A DNA stretch of 64,000 nt, from contig NZ_CP011975.1 of assembly GCF_001047675.1 (NCBI RefSeq), forward strand, positions 3,388,073-3,452,072. The letters run 5' to 3'. Of this stretch, positions 21,071-30,725 are shown piece after piece (within the stretch, counting starts at the first letter, position 1; the number at the start of each line of letters is the position of its first letter). The stretch is from Yersinia aleksiciae. Lineage in GTDB: Bacteria; Pseudomonadota; Gammaproteobacteria; Enterobacterales; Enterobacteriaceae. The position numbers and the translations under genes were made by a program. The notes under the pieces were generated by a model, which did no database searches, had not been told where the DNA came from, and saw only the letters and a list, made by a program, of their open reading frames with translations.

Positions 21071-22363
21071 ATGAAGCAGGCATTTCGAGTAGCGCTAGGC
21101 TTTTTAGTTTTATGGGCGTCTGTATTACACGCAGAAGTCCGAATTGAGATTACCCAAGGGGTAGACTCTGCGCGCCCAATTGGGGTGGTTCCATTCAAAT
21201 GGATGGGGCCGGGCACACCACCTGAAGAGATTGGCGCTATTGTTGGCGCGGATTTACGTAACAGTGGTAAGTTTAACCCTATTGACGCAGCTCGCATGCC
21301 ACAACAGCCTTCCACTGCGGCTGAGGTAACGCCTGCGGCTTGGACTGCATTGGGTATTGATGCCGTGGTTGTTGGTCAGGTTCAGCCAAGTGCCGATGGT
21401 AGTTATGTCGTTTCTTACCAGTTAGTCGATACTTCTGGTGCTGCGGGTAGCGTTTTGGCGCAAAACCAGTATAAAGTAACCAAGCAATGGCTACGTTATG
21501 CTGCGCATACTGCCAGTGATGAAGTATTTGAAAAACTGACCGGGATTAAAGGTGCTTTCCGCACTCGTATTGCCTATGTCGTGCAAACGAACGGCGGTAA
21601 ATTCCCACATGAATTGCGGGTTTCTGATTACGATGGCTACAACCAATTTGTCGTTCACCGTTCTCCTGAACCTTTGATGTCACCAGCCTGGTCTCCAGAT
21701 GGTAGCAAAATTGCTTATGTCACTTTCGAGAGTGGTAAATCAGCACTGGTTATTCAGACGCTGGCAAATGGTGCAATCAGACAAGTGGCTTCATTCCCAC
21801 GTCATAATGGCGCACCAGCCTTCTCGCCGGACGGCACTAAATTGGCCTTCGCTTTATCTAAAAGCGGCAGCCTGAACTTGTATGTTATGGACTTAGGTTC
21901 TGGTCAAATCAGCCAGGTTACCGATGGCCGTAGCAATAACACAGAACCAAGCTGGTTCCCGGATAGCCAAAATCTGGCCTATACCTCGGATCAGGGTGGT
22001 CGTCCACAAGTTTATAAAGTGAATATTAATGGCGGTGCGCCGCAGCGAATCACGTGGGAAGGTTCTCAGAACCAGAACGCAGATGTGAGTCCTGATGGTA
22101 AGTTCCTGGTATTGGTTAGTTCCAATGGTGGGTCGCAACACATCGCCAAACAGGATCTAGTAACGGGAGCCGTTCAAGTATTAACGGACACGTTCCTGGA
22201 TGAAACGCCTAGTATCGCGCCTAACGGCACCATGGTTATCTATAGCTCGACACAAGGGCTGGGAGCCGTGTTACAGCTGGTCTCGACTGATGGGCGTTTC
22301 AAAGCGCGTCTTCCGGCAACTGATGGACAGGTCAAATTTCCTGCCTGGTCGCCGTATCTGTGA
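21071..22363 (+). CDS. tolB: Tol-Pal system beta-propeller protein TolB
   Basis: Periplasmic protein, 430 aa, with signal peptide [21 protein letters not shown]. The N-terminal domain is followed by a six-bladed WD40-like propeller; repeated blades read [43 protein letters not shown] and [14 protein letters not shown]. It binds Pal and interacts with TolA. The 120-bp gap after tolA may hold its own promoter (not defined). Confidence 0.98.
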   Translation: MKQAFRVALGFLVLWASVLHAEVRIEITQGVDSARPIGVVPFKWMGPGTPPEEIGAIVGADLRNSGKFNPIDAARMPQQPSTAAEVTPAAWTALGIDAVVVGQVQPSADGSYVVSYQLVDTSGAAGSVLAQNQYKVTKQWLRYAAHTASDEVFEKLTGIKGAFRTRIAYVVQTNGGKFPHELRVSDYDGYNQFVVHRSPEPLMSPAWSPDGSKIAYVTFESGKSALVIQTLANGAIRQVASFPRHNGAPAFSPDGTKLAFALSKSGSLNLYVMDLGSGQISQVTDGRSNNTEPSWFPDSQNLAYTSDQGGRPQVYKVNINGGAPQRITWEGSQNQNADVSPDGKFLVLVSSNGGSQHIAKQDLVTGAVQVLTDTFLDETPSIAPNGTMVIYSSTQGLGAVLQLVSTDGRFKARLPATDGQVKFPAWSPYL

Positions 22364-22411
22364 TGCATGTGTAAATACGTATGTATGGCAAACTATAAAA
22401 GGATCAAAGAG

Positions 22412-22918
22412 ATGCAACTGAACAAAGTGCTAAAAGGGCTAATGTTGGCTTTGCCAGTTCTGGCAATCGCTGCTTGTAGTTCTAACAAAAGCGCAAATAA
22501 TGACCAATCTGGCATGGGCGCTGGCACTGGTACAGAAAATGGCAGCAACCTGTCTTCCGAAGAGCAAGCGCGTCTTCAGATGCAAGAACTGCAAAAGAAC
22601 AATATCGTTTACTTCGGTTTCGATAAATACGATATCGGTTCTGACTTCGCTCAAATGCTGGATGCACACGCTGCATTCCTGCGTAGCAACCCATCTTACA
22701 AAGTTGTTGTTGAAGGCCATGCGGATGAACGCGGTACGCCAGAATACAACATCGCGTTGGGCGAGCGTCGTGCTAATGCAGTGAAGATGTATCTGCAAGG
22801 TAAAGGCGTTTCTGCTGACCAGATCTCTATCGTTTCTTACGGTAAAGAGAAACCAGCAGTATTGGGCCATGACGAAGCAGCGTTCGCTAAAAACCGTCGT
22901 GCAGTTCTGGTTTACTAA
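22412..22918 (+). CDS. pal: Peptidoglycan-associated lipoprotein Pal
   Basis: Outer-membrane lipoprotein that binds peptidoglycan and links it to Tol. I chose ATG 22412 after AAAGAG; it gives 168 aa with a proper lipoprotein signal ending LAIAAC, lipidated Cys22. An upstream in-frame start at 22367 would put a meaningless leader before the signal. The C-terminal OmpA-like domain shows YFGFDKYDI and the peptidoglycan-binding [22 protein letters not shown]. Confidence 0.97.
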   Translation: MQLNKVLKGLMLALPVLAIAACSSNKSANNDQSGMGAGTGTENGSNLSSEEQARLQMQELQKNNIVYFGFDKYDIGSDFAQMLDAHAAFLRSNPSYKVVVEGHADERGTPEYNIALGERRANAVKMYLQGKGVSADQISIVSYGKEKPAVLGHDEAAFAKNRRAVLVY

Positions 22919-22927
22919 GAGAATCGC

Positions 22928-23737
22928 ATGAACAGTAACTTCAGACGTCACTTGGTGGGTCTGTCGTTACTGGTTGGCGTAGCGGTCCCATGGGCCGCTA
23001 CTGCCCAAGCGCCAATCAGTAATGTCGGCTCCGGCTCGGTAGAAGATCGGGTCACTCAACTTGAGCGTATTTCCAACGCTCACAGCCAGCTATTAACTCA
23101 ACTTCAGCAACAACTGTCTGATTCGCAACGCGATGTTGATAGTTTACGCGGTCAGATCCAAGAAAATCAGTACCAGCTCAATCAAATTGTTGAGCGGCAA
23201 AAGCAGATCTACCAGCAGATGGATAGTCTGAGTGGTGGTCAGGGGGCTTCAACAGCAGCTCCCGCGGCTGATGCTGCTGCGTCAGCTAATGCCACGACTG
23301 GAAGTTCCGATACTGCTGCGGCAGGTACAGTAGCTACTACAGCGGCTCCTGCGGCAAGTACTGGTGATGAAAACAGCGATTATAATGCTGCCGTTTCCTT
23401 GGCTCTTGAGAAAAAGCAATACGATCAAGCGATCACTGCTTTCCAAGGTTTTGTGAAACAGTATCCAAAGTCGACTTATCAGCCTAATGCCAACTACTGG
23501 CTAGGGCAGTTGTATTACAACAAAGGTAAGAAAGACGATGCTGCATATTATTATGCTGTTGTAGTAAAAAATTATCCAAAGTCTCCAAAAAGTTCAGAAG
23601 CGATGTTTAAAGTTGGGGTGATCATGCAGGATAAAGGCCAAAGCGACAAAGCGAAGGCGGTTTATCAACAAGTGATCAAGCAATATCCTAATACTGATGC
23701 TGCTAAACAGGCACAGAAACGTTTATCTGCTCTTTAG
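22928..23737 (+). CDS. cpoB: Cell division coordinator CpoB
   Basis: Periplasmic TPR protein (YbgF), 269 aa, that couples Tol-Pal with peptidoglycan synthesis by PBP1B. Signal peptide to about residue 26, an N-terminal coiled coil (VEDRVTQLERISNAHSQLLT...IVERQKQIYQQM) that trimerises in the family, an Ala/Thr-rich linker (about 100-145), then C-terminal TPRs (YDQAITAFQGFVKQYPKSTYQPNANYWLGQ and following, in part). Nine bases after pal. Confidence 0.96.
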   Translation: MNSNFRRHLVGLSLLVGVAVPWAATAQAPISNVGSGSVEDRVTQLERISNAHSQLLTQLQQQLSDSQRDVDSLRGQIQENQYQLNQIVERQKQIYQQMDSLSGGQGASTAAPAADAAASANATTGSSDTAAAGTVATTAAPAASTGDENSDYNAAVSLALEKKQYDQAITAFQGFVKQYPKSTYQPNANYWLGQLYYNKGKKDDAAYYYAVVVKNYPKSPKSSEAMFKVGVIMQDKGQSDKAKAVYQQVIKQYPNTDAAKQAQKRLSAL

Positions 23738-23750
23738 CCTTTTTCGAGTC

Positions 23751-23782
23751 CAGGAATTGGTCATATTGACTAATTTCTGGGC
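23751..23782 (+). terminator. Hairpin after cpoB
   Basis: CCAGGAATTGGTC and GACTAATTTCTGG can form 13 pairs with two G-T wobbles around a short ATATT loop, directly after cpoB. No strong T run follows, so termination strength is uncertain. Confidence 0.5.
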
Positions 23783-23830
23783 TTTGGCGAGCGAAGAACA
23801 AGCAGTTAAACGCTTCAACAGAAATTTAAG

Positions 23831-23858
23831 TTGCACTGTGAAGAGAAATTAGTAATAT
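23831..23858 (+). promoter_or_regulatory. Promoter of the tRNA-Lys cluster
   Basis: TTGCAC (23831-23836), a 16-bp spacer and TAATAT (23853-23858), followed by a GC-rich GCCGCCG segment near the start point. Such a GC-rich discriminator is typical of stringently controlled tRNA promoters. Confidence 0.6.
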
Positions 23859-23929
23859 ATGCCGCCGTTGCCAAGACAACTTGTAAAACGTTAAAGCAGC
23901 AGGAAATTATCGTCAGTAGTAGCGGTAAT

Positions 23930-24061
23930 GGGTCGTTAGCTCAGTTGGTAGAGCAGTTGACTTTTAATCGATTGGTTAAAGGTTCGAGCCGAGCGAAGCG
24001 AGACAGCAACGCGCAGCGTTGACCCGAAGGGCGAGTCCGCAGGACGAGTCATCCCGCACGA
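23930..24061 (+). pseudogene. Interrupted tRNA-Lys (TTT) copy
   Basis: Bases 23930-23987 follow the intact tRNA-Lys from the acceptor 5' strand through the anticodon TTT to the T-loop GGTTCGA, with changes in the anticodon stem and variable loop. A 63-bp foreign segment (23988-24050) follows, then ATCCCGCACGA (24051-24061) resembling the tRNA 3' side. The last acceptor bases and CCA are missing, so the acceptor stem cannot close. It is first in the cluster and would be transcribed with the others. Confidence 0.75.
23988..24050 (+). repeat. 63-bp string of GNA-triloop mini-hairpins inside the broken tRNA
   Basis: Four short hairpins lie in a row, each with a C-GNA-G loop: GCGAAGC (23993-23999), AACGC-GCA-GCGTT (24008-24020), CCC-GAA-GGG (24023-24031) and GTCC-GCA-GGAC (24035-24045). 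The first is the DNA mini-hairpin known to be unusually stable. I know no assigned function for such a string. Confidence 0.7.
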
Positions 24062-24098
24062 TTAGCGTTGAAATGTCACTAAGCAGTAAATGCATAAT

Positions 24099-24174
24099 GG
24101 GTCGTTAGCTCAGTTGGTAGAGCAGTTGACTTTTAATCAATTGGTCGCAGGTTCGAATCCCGCACGACCCACCA
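24099..24174 (+). tRNA. tRNA-Lys (anticodon TTT), intact copy 1
   Basis: 76 nt ending in encoded CCA. The acceptor GGGTCGT pairs with ACGACCC, the D-arm reads AGCTCAGTTGGTAGAGC, the anticodon loop is CTTTTAA, and the T-loop is GTTCGAATC. It matches E. coli tRNA-Lys closely. First of four identical copies at a 142-bp spacing, between cpoB and nadA, where E. coli has a mixed Lys/Val cluster. Confidence 0.97.
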
Positions 24175-24240
24175 TTATGTAGCAGTACAGTTATCCCGCA
24201 CGACGAACACCGAATTATCACTAAGCGGTAAATACATAAT

Positions 24241-24316
24241 GGGTCGTTAGCTCAGTTGGTAGAGCAGTTGACTTTTAATCAATTGGTCGCAGGTTCGAAT
24301 CCCGCACGACCCACCA
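24241..24316 (+). tRNA. tRNA-Lys (anticodon TTT), intact copy 2
   Basis: Identical by eye to the copy at 24099, including the encoded CCA; same anticodon TTT. Confidence 0.97.
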
Positions 24317-24382
24317 TTATGTAGCAGTACAGTTATCCCGCACGACGAACACCGAATTATCACTAAGCAGTAAATATATAAT

Positions 24383-24458
24383 GGGTCGTTAGCTCAGTTG
24401 GTAGAGCAGTTGACTTTTAATCAATTGGTCGCAGGTTCGAATCCCGCACGACCCACCA
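24383..24458 (+). tRNA. tRNA-Lys (anticodon TTT), intact copy 3
   Basis: Identical by eye to the copy at 24099; its spacer before the next copy is also the same. Confidence 0.97.
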
Positions 24459-24524
24459 TTATGTAGCAGTACAGTTATCCCGCACGACGAACACCGAATT
24501 ATCACTAAGCAGTAAATATATAAT

Positions 24525-24600
24525 GGGTCGTTAGCTCAGTTGGTAGAGCAGTTGACTTTTAATCAATTGGTCGCAGGTTCGAATCCCGCACGACCCACCA
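24525..24600 (+). tRNA. tRNA-Lys (anticodon TTT), intact copy 4
   Basis: Last intact copy, identical by eye to the others. Downstream sequence (24601 on) is unlike the spacer, and I see no strong terminator hairpin after it. Confidence 0.97.
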
Positions 24601-24807
24601 TTATGTTCATGTCCCTCGATATTCCCTATATTCATATTCTTCCTAAGCTTCCAATGTCTATTTTTACGCCCAACACCCCAACATCACCCCTATAATCTTC
24701 CTACAGCTCTTCAATCACTCCAATTTTCATCTCATTTTTAACTCTATTAAACATTTTTGCCATTATTAGACAATATTGGGCGACTTTTCGCTAAATATTG
24801 GTTATTT

Positions 24808-24825
24808 TGTTTAGGATAAAAAACA
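24808..24825. promoter_or_regulatory. NadR-like box upstream of nadA
   Basis: TGTTTA-GGATAA-AAAACA matches the NadR consensus TGTTTA-N6-TAAACA with one mismatch, 68 bp before the nadA ATG. NadR represses NAD synthesis genes when NAD is plentiful (family knowledge). The rest of 24601-24892 is AT-rich with nothing else I can name. Confidence 0.55.
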
Positions 24826-24889
24826 AACCAATTCTACTGGCAGTCAGCAATGATTGGTGGCGTCGGAATGATTGGCAACAGAGATGTGA

Positions 24890-25954
<1,065 letters not shown>

Positions 25955-25995
25955 GTTGTGAATTCGATTAAATGGCCTTAACACTTAAATGATTA

Positions 25996-26118
25996 ATACC
26001 CGCAGAATGTGGCGTTGCAGGTAGGCGGCAAGCAATAGAATCCCGAAGAGCTTACATCAGTAAGTGATTCGGGTGAAGGCGCGTAGCCAACAACCCCGCA
26101 ACTTCAAATACGAAGGGT
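25996..26118. repeat. Dispersed ~120-bp palindromic repeat between nadA and pnuC
   Basis: It starts ATACCCGCAG and ends CGAAGGGT, with GGCGTTGCAGG near one end pairing with CCCCGCAAC near the other. The core AATCCCGAAGAGCTTAC...GTAAGTGATTCGGGT is in the opposite orientation to the copies at 30218 and 48251. It lies in the nadA-pnuC transcript and would fold into a long hairpin. Confidence 0.75.
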
Positions 26119-26138
26119 GACAGTTAAAAGGACGCCAA

Positions 26139-26867
26139 ATGGATTTCTTTAGTACAGGCAATATATTGGTGCATATCCCGCTGGGTGCGGGCGGTTATGA
26201 CCTTTCATGGATAGAGGCGATTGGTACGCTGTTTGGGCTGCTGTGCATCTGGTTTGCCAGCAAAGAGAAGATCATCAACTATCTGTTTGGTTTGATTAAC
26301 GTGACACTGTTCGCGGTAATTTTCTTCCAGATTCAGCTCTATGCCAGCTTGTTATTACAGCTGTTCTTCTTCGTCGCCAATATTTACGGCTGGTATGCCT
26401 GGAGTAAACAAACGCCAGATAATCAGGCTGAGTTGAAGATTCGCTGGTTATCTTTGCCCAAAGCATTGGGTTGGGCGGTGGTTTGCATTGCTGGTATCAC
26501 CTTGATGACACTGCATATTGATACCGTATTTGCCTGGTTGACTCGCGTGGCAGTGACGGTGATGCAGAGTTTGGGTGCGAATGTGCAAATGCCAGAGTTG
26601 CAGCCTGATGCCTTCCCATTCTGGGACTCCACCATGATGGTGTTGTCCATTGTGGCGATGATCCTAATGACCCGCAAATATGTTGAAAACTGGTTGATTT
26701 GGGTAGTAATTGATGTAATCAGTGTCGCGATTTTTGCCTATCAAGGGGTGTACGCTATGGCGCTGGAGTACGTCTTACTGACGCTGATTGCCCTGAACGG
26801 TTCGTGGTTGTGGATAAAGAGTGCGGCGCGAAATCATTCACGCCCGCTGTCGGTCCAAGGTGAGTGA
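26139..26867 (+). CDS. pnuC: Nicotinamide riboside transporter PnuC
   Basis: Inner-membrane carrier for nicotinamide riboside, 242 aa with seven or more hydrophobic segments. The family motif region FVANIYGWYAWSK is present near residue 77-90, and KYVENWLIWVVIDVISVAIFAYQG lies in the C-terminal half. With nadA it forms a NAD supply unit likely under NadR. Confidence 0.95.
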   Translation: MDFFSTGNILVHIPLGAGGYDLSWIEAIGTLFGLLCIWFASKEKIINYLFGLINVTLFAVIFFQIQLYASLLLQLFFFVANIYGWYAWSKQTPDNQAELKIRWLSLPKALGWAVVCIAGITLMTLHIDTVFAWLTRVAVTVMQSLGANVQMPELQPDAFPFWDSTMMVLSIVAMILMTRKYVENWLIWVVIDVISVAIFAYQGVYAMALEYVLLTLIALNGSWLWIKSAARNHSRPLSVQGE

Positions 26868-26903
26868 TTATTCAGTTCAATAGCTTTGTTGAGTAGCATA
26901 AAT

Positions 26904-26940
26904 CAGGCCGTAGGTATCCCCGAGTGGGATCTGCGGCCTG
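26904..26940. terminator. Hairpin between pnuC and zitB
   Basis: CAGGCCG (26904-26910) pairs with CGGCCTG (26934-26940), with an inner ATCCC/GGGAT pairing. It lies between convergent genes. There is no clear T run on either side, so call it a possible terminator. Confidence 0.5.
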
Positions 26941-26950
26941 ACTGTTTGCA

Positions 26951-27883
26951 TCAGTGATGATGGTGGTGGTGACTACCCGCCGGAGCCGCCTGATTAATTG
27001 AGCAATCGGGTGTTTCGCAGCCCTGATACTCCATTTGAATGGTGGCATGACCAATATTGTAGTGATGCAATAAATGGTGCTGAATACGTTGCAGCAATTC
27101 ATCATTATCCCTTGGGGGGATCACCTGCACATGCAGTGTCATAAGTCGCTGGTCACCGACTTGCCATAGATGAACGTGATGAACATCTCTCACTTCATAT
27201 ATGTCGGAGCATAAGCCCTTGCGCAGTTTGGCGATATCAATCTCCTGCGGCGCGCCTTCCAGTAATTCATGGAAACTCTCTTTCAGCAGCCGCCAGGCGC
27301 TACGCAACACTAACGCGGATACCAGCACTGACAAAATAGGGTCGATTGGCGTCCAACCGGTGGTCAGAATCACGATGGCGGCGATGATCGCCCCAACTGA
27401 GCCTAATAAATCCCCCAACACATGTAAGGCCGCAGCGCGCACATTGATATTTTTCTCTTCCTCGCCGCGATGAAGTATCCAAAAGCAGAAGATATTCGCC
27501 AATAGCCCCGCAATGGCGATGATTAACATCGGCACACCCATGACTTCATGGGGGGAGACGAAGCGTTGGACTGCCTCCCAGACAATCAACACGACGATCA
27601 AGACTAATGCTGCGGCATTCACGAAAGCGGCCAAAGTGGTGAGCCGCAAATAACCAAAGGTGTGGCGGGAATCAGGTTTTCGCTGTGAAAAGTGTACGGC
27701 CATCAACGCGATGAATAATGCGGCAGAGTCAGTCAGCATGTGTCCCGCATCGGCTAATAGCGCCAGCGATCCGGATAGCCAGCCACCAATGGCTTCGACA
27801 ACCATAAACAGGGTAGTGATTGCGAAGGCGACCAGCAGGCGTTTACTGTTGCTGTCTTGCGGGAAAAGTGAGGATGTAGCCAT
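26951..27883 (-). CDS. zitB: Zinc/cation efflux transporter ZitB (CDF family)
   Basis: Proton-coupled zinc efflux protein of the inner membrane, 310 aa. Six membrane helices; the transport-site motifs [16 protein letters not shown] (helix 2) and [15 protein letters not shown] (helix 5) carry the H/D metal ligands. The cytoplasmic C-terminal domain includes [19 protein letters not shown]. The chain ends GSHHHHHH, six native consecutive His that are probably metal-binding. Convergent with pnuC and divergent from aroG. Confidence 0.94.
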   Translation of the reverse strand: MATSSLFPQDSNSKRLLVAFAITTLFMVVEAIGGWLSGSLALLADAGHMLTDSAALFIALMAVHFSQRKPDSRHTFGYLRLTTLAAFVNAAALVLIVVLIVWEAVQRFVSPHEVMGVPMLIIAIAGLLANIFCFWILHRGEEEKNINVRAAALHVLGDLLGSVGAIIAAIVILTTGWTPIDPILSVLVSALVLRSAWRLLKESFHELLEGAPQEIDIAKLRKGLCSDIYEVRDVHHVHLWQVGDQRLMTLHVQVIPPRDNDELLQRIQHHLLHHYNIGHATIQMEYQGCETPDCSINQAAPAGSHHHHHH

Positions 27884-28061
27884 GTTTATCCTTTGACCAT
27901 GAAATATGTGCTCATAACCGTTTATTTATGTTAACTCTGGTAGAAATTGATTCAAGCAGTGAATTAACTGCACTGATAAAAATTGCTGTTGAGTATAGGT
28001 CTTAGCAGAGAGTTTGGCTTACTGGCTTTAACTAAGGTTAATCCGTGCTCAACACCCAATG

Positions 28062-28079
28062 CGACAAAGTAGATTTACA
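28062..28079. promoter_or_regulatory. Possible TyrR box upstream of aroG
   Basis: CGACAAAGTAGATTTACA compared with TGTAAA-N6-TTTACA: the right half is perfect, the left half is 3 of 6, and the essential G and C are correctly spaced. It is 89 bp before the chosen aroG start. aroG repression by TyrR is known in E. coli; this site is tentative. Confidence 0.35.
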
Positions 28080-28167
28080 GCGTTCAATTCACCAGCTAAA
28101 TTGGTTCAACTATATTGGTACAGATAGACGTTGTGCGATGATCGTCACAAGACTTAATGGAAGAGCT

Positions 28168-29220
28168 ATGAATTACCTGAATGATGACCTACGGATTAAT
28201 GAAATTAAGGAACTCCTGCCGCCTGTTGCCCTGTTAGAGAAGTTTCCTGCCAGCAAAAATGCAGCAGAAACCGTATCCAAGACCCGCACAGCGATTCACA
28301 ATATTTTGCGCGCGAATGATGACCGTCTCCTGGTGGTGATCGGCCCATGCTCGATTCATGATACTCAAGCGGCAAAAGAGTATGCGACCCGTTTGCTGGC
28401 ACTGCGCGAAGAGCTGGAAGGTGAGCTTGAAGTGGTGATGCGAGTCTACTTTGAAAAACCGCGTACCACCGTGGGATGGAAAGGTCTGATTAACGATCCG
28501 CATATGGATGGTAGCTACGACATCAATGACGGTTTACGTATCGCACGTAAGTTGCTGTTAGATATTAACGAGAGTGGCCTACCGGCTGCGGGTGAGTTTT
28601 TGGATATGATCACCCCGCAATATCTGGCTGACCTGATGAGCTGGGGTGCTATTGGTGCCCGTACCACTGAATCTCAGGTTCACCGCGAGCTGGCTTCTGG
28701 CCTCTCTTGTCCGGTTGGATTTAAAAATGGCACAGATGGCACGATTAAAGTCGCCATCGATGCAATTAATGCTGCTAGTGCGCCACATTGCTTCCTGTCT
28801 GTGACCAAATGGGGCCATTCAGCGATTGTTAATACAGCCGGTAACGACGATTGCCATATCATTCTGCGTGGCGGCAAAGAGCCAAACTACAGCAGCGCAC
28901 ATGTTGCAGCGGTTAAAGAAGGGCTGAGTAAAGCGGGTCTTGAACCGCAGATCATGATTGATTTCAGCCATGCTAACAGCAGCAAGCAGTTCAAAAAGCA
29001 GATGGAAGTCGGCACTGATGTTTGCCGCCAGATAGCTCAGGGTGAGAAATCCATTATGGGCGTGATGATTGAAAGCCATCTGGTGGAAGGTAATCAGAAT
29101 TTGGAAAGTGGCGAGCCACTGACTTACGGCAAAAGTGTCACCGATGCCTGTATTGGTTGGGAAGATACGGAAGTGTTACTACGCCAGTTAGCTAGCGCAG
29201 TGAAGGCTCGCCGTCAGTAA
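28168..29220 (+). CDS. aroG: DAHP synthase, phenylalanine-sensitive
   Basis: First step of aromatic biosynthesis: PEP plus erythrose 4-phosphate to DAHP. I chose ATG 28168, giving 350 aa beginning MNYLNDDLRINEIKELLPP as in E. coli; the frame is open for 41 more codons upstream without conservation. Metal and substrate motifs visible: VVIGPCSIHD, KPRTTVGWKGLINDP, MSWGAIGARTTESQ, IDFSHANSSKQ. E. coli AroG is the Phe-inhibited isozyme; the Phe-site was not checked residue by residue. Confidence 0.96.
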   Translation: MNYLNDDLRINEIKELLPPVALLEKFPASKNAAETVSKTRTAIHNILRANDDRLLVVIGPCSIHDTQAAKEYATRLLALREELEGELEVVMRVYFEKPRTTVGWKGLINDPHMDGSYDINDGLRIARKLLLDINESGLPAAGEFLDMITPQYLADLMSWGAIGARTTESQVHRELASGLSCPVGFKNGTDGTIKVAIDAINAASAPHCFLSVTKWGHSAIVNTAGNDDCHIILRGGKEPNYSSAHVAAVKEGLSKAGLEPQIMIDFSHANSSKQFKKQMEVGTDVCRQIAQGEKSIMGVMIESHLVEGNQNLESGEPLTYGKSVTDACIGWEDTEVLLRQLASAVKARRQ

Positions 29221-29268
29221 GCGCTGTTCGCATCCAAACTGCCTGCGCAGATAATTAGACAGGCAAAT

Positions 29269-29306
29269 AAAAACCCCCGCCATCGATGATGAACGGGGGT
29301 TTTTTA
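29269..29306. terminator. Bidirectional terminator between aroG and gpmA
   Basis: AAAAACCCCCG and CGGGGGTTTTTT form a strong stem with flanking A and T runs, suitable for aroG on plus and gpmA on minus. Confidence 0.85.
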
Positions 29307-29326
29307 ATGGTGCTAATCAGGGTTGA

Positions 29327-30079
29327 TTATTTTGCTTTACCCTGATTGGCAACCGCAGCGGCTTTAGCCGCGATCTCTTCAGCATTGCCCAGATAGTAGT
29401 GTTTGATTGGTTTGAAGTTTTCATCAAACTCATACACCAATGGCACGCCAGTTGGGATGTTCAGTTCAAGAATCTCTTCTTCGTTCAGATCATCCAGATA
29501 TTTTACCAAGGCACGCAGTGAGTTACCGTGGGCCGCGATGATTACGCGCTCGCCGCTGGCAATACGTGGTTTGATCACTTCTTCCCAGTAAGGGATAACA
29601 CGATCGATGGTCAGCGCCAGGCTTTCAGTGGTTGGCAGCTCAGCATCGGTTAATTTTGCATAACGTGGGTCATGGCCTGGGAAGCGCTCATCACTTTTGT
29701 CCAGTGCTGGAGGGGTGATAGCAAAGCCGCGACGCCACAGTTTAACTTGGTCATCACCGTATTTAGCCGCCGTTTCTGATTTATCCAAACCTTGCAGCGC
29801 ACCATAATGACGCTCATTCAGCTTCCAGGTTTTTTCAGTTGGCAACCAAGCTTGATCCAACTCATCCAGAATGCTCCACAGAGTGTGGATAGCGCGTTTA
29901 AGCACTGAGGTGTAAGCGAAATCAAAAGTGAAGCCTTCGTCTTTTAACAGCTTGCCCGCTGCTTTTGCTTCAGTACGGCCTTTCTCAGATAAATCAACGT
30001 CATACCAACCGGTGAAGCGGTTTTCGTTGTTCCACTGACTTTCGCCGTGACGTACCAGAACCAGCTTTGTTACTGCCAT
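29327..30079 (-). CDS. gpmA: 2,3-bisphosphoglycerate-dependent phosphoglycerate mutase
   Basis: Interconverts 3- and 2-phosphoglycerate in glycolysis, 250 aa. [10 protein letters not shown] holds the phospho-His11; [12 protein letters not shown] and the C-terminal [12 protein letters not shown] carry the other active-site residues. A Fur-like palindrome lies 24 bp upstream of the start, and E. coli gpmA is reported as Fur-controlled (recalled). Confidence 0.97.
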   Translation of the reverse strand: MAVTKLVLVRHGESQWNNENRFTGWYDVDLSEKGRTEAKAAGKLLKDEGFTFDFAYTSVLKRAIHTLWSILDELDQAWLPTEKTWKLNERHYGALQGLDKSETAAKYGDDQVKLWRRGFAITPPALDKSDERFPGHDPRYAKLTDAELPTTESLALTIDRVIPYWEEVIKPRIASGERVIIAAHGNSLRALVKYLDDLNEEEILELNIPTGVPLVYEFDENFKPIKHYYLGNAEEIAAKAAAVANQGKAK

Positions 30080-30102
30080 AGTTCGAACTCCTCAAATGAT
30101 TC

Positions 30103-30121
30103 AATGATAACTATTATCATT
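30103..30121. promoter_or_regulatory. Fur-like box upstream of gpmA
   Basis: AATGATAAC-T-ATTATCATT is a 19-bp palindrome with 8 of 9 paired positions and the GATAAT/ATTATC spacing of Fur boxes. Confidence 0.6.
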
Positions 30122-30217
30122 ATATTGCCGGATTGCCGCTAACAGCAATCGTTTGTGTTTAACCATAACCAATTTTTTGCGTTTACGTAAGGGCTCGAGT
30201 TGAATCGATTCCGCGAA

Positions 30218-30700
30218 ATACCCTTCGTCCTTGGGGCCACAGGGTTGTTGGCTACATTCACTTACCCGAATCACTGACTTGAGTCAGCTCATCGGGATGC
30301 GCTCACTTGCCGCCTACCTGTCACGCCAATGACTTTGGGTATTCTTTATCCTTGGGGCCACAGGGTTGTTGGCTACATTCACTTACCCGAATCACTGACT
30401 TGAGTCAGCTCATCGGGATGCGCTCACTTGCCGCCTACCTGTGACGCCAATGACTTTGGGTATTCTTTATCCTTGGGGCCACAGGGTTGTTGGCTACATT
30501 CACTTACCCGAATCACTGACTTGAGTCAGCTCATCGGGATGCGCTCACTTGCCGCCTACCTGTGACGCCAATGACTTTGGGTATTCTTTATCCTTGGGGC
30601 CACAGGGTTGTTGGCTACATTCACTTACCCAAATCACCGACTTGAGTCAGCTCATCGGGATGCGCTCACTTGCCGCCTACCTGTGACGCCAAGAGTTTTA
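30218..30700. repeat. Four tandem 121-bp palindromic units between psiF and gpmA
   Basis: The marker CCTTGGGGCCACAGGG starts at 30229, 30350, 30471 and 30592, an exact 121-bp period; units differ by only a few bases. Each contains CTGACTtgAGTCAG as a perfect inner hairpin and CCCGAATCA...TCGGGATG arms, so each unit is a copy of the dispersed palindromic family. The array follows psiF and precedes the gpmA promoter on the minus strand. Confidence 0.9.
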
Positions 30701-30725
30701 GGTGTAGTGAGTGTTATCCGAGGAG

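Larger units (their letters stand above)
24099..24600 (+). repeat. 142-bp tandem units (tRNA-Lys plus spacer)
   Basis: The unit is 76 nt tRNA plus a 66-nt spacer, repeated with starts at 24099, 24241, 24383 and 24525. Spacers differ by only a few bases. Each spacer carries ATCCCGCACGAC, a copy of the tRNA 3' side, as if the spacer itself contains the scar of an older tRNA copy. Confidence 0.85.

Noticed and set aside
23831..24022. 63-aa frame across the tRNA promoter and the broken tRNA
   Set aside because: It overlaps the tRNA promoter and tRNA sequence; the frame is by chance.
24099..24600. CRISPR-like or attachment-site array in the tRNA cluster
   Set aside because: The repeated part is a complete tRNA-Lys, the spacers are themselves nearly identical, and no integrase is present.
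28045..28167. 41-residue N-terminal extension of aroG
   Set aside because: Unconserved and overlapping the probable TyrR box; the internal ATG gives the exact E. coli length and start.
30218..30700. CRISPR-like array before gpmA
   Set aside because: Units are contiguous 121-bp copies with no unique spacers and no cas genes nearby.
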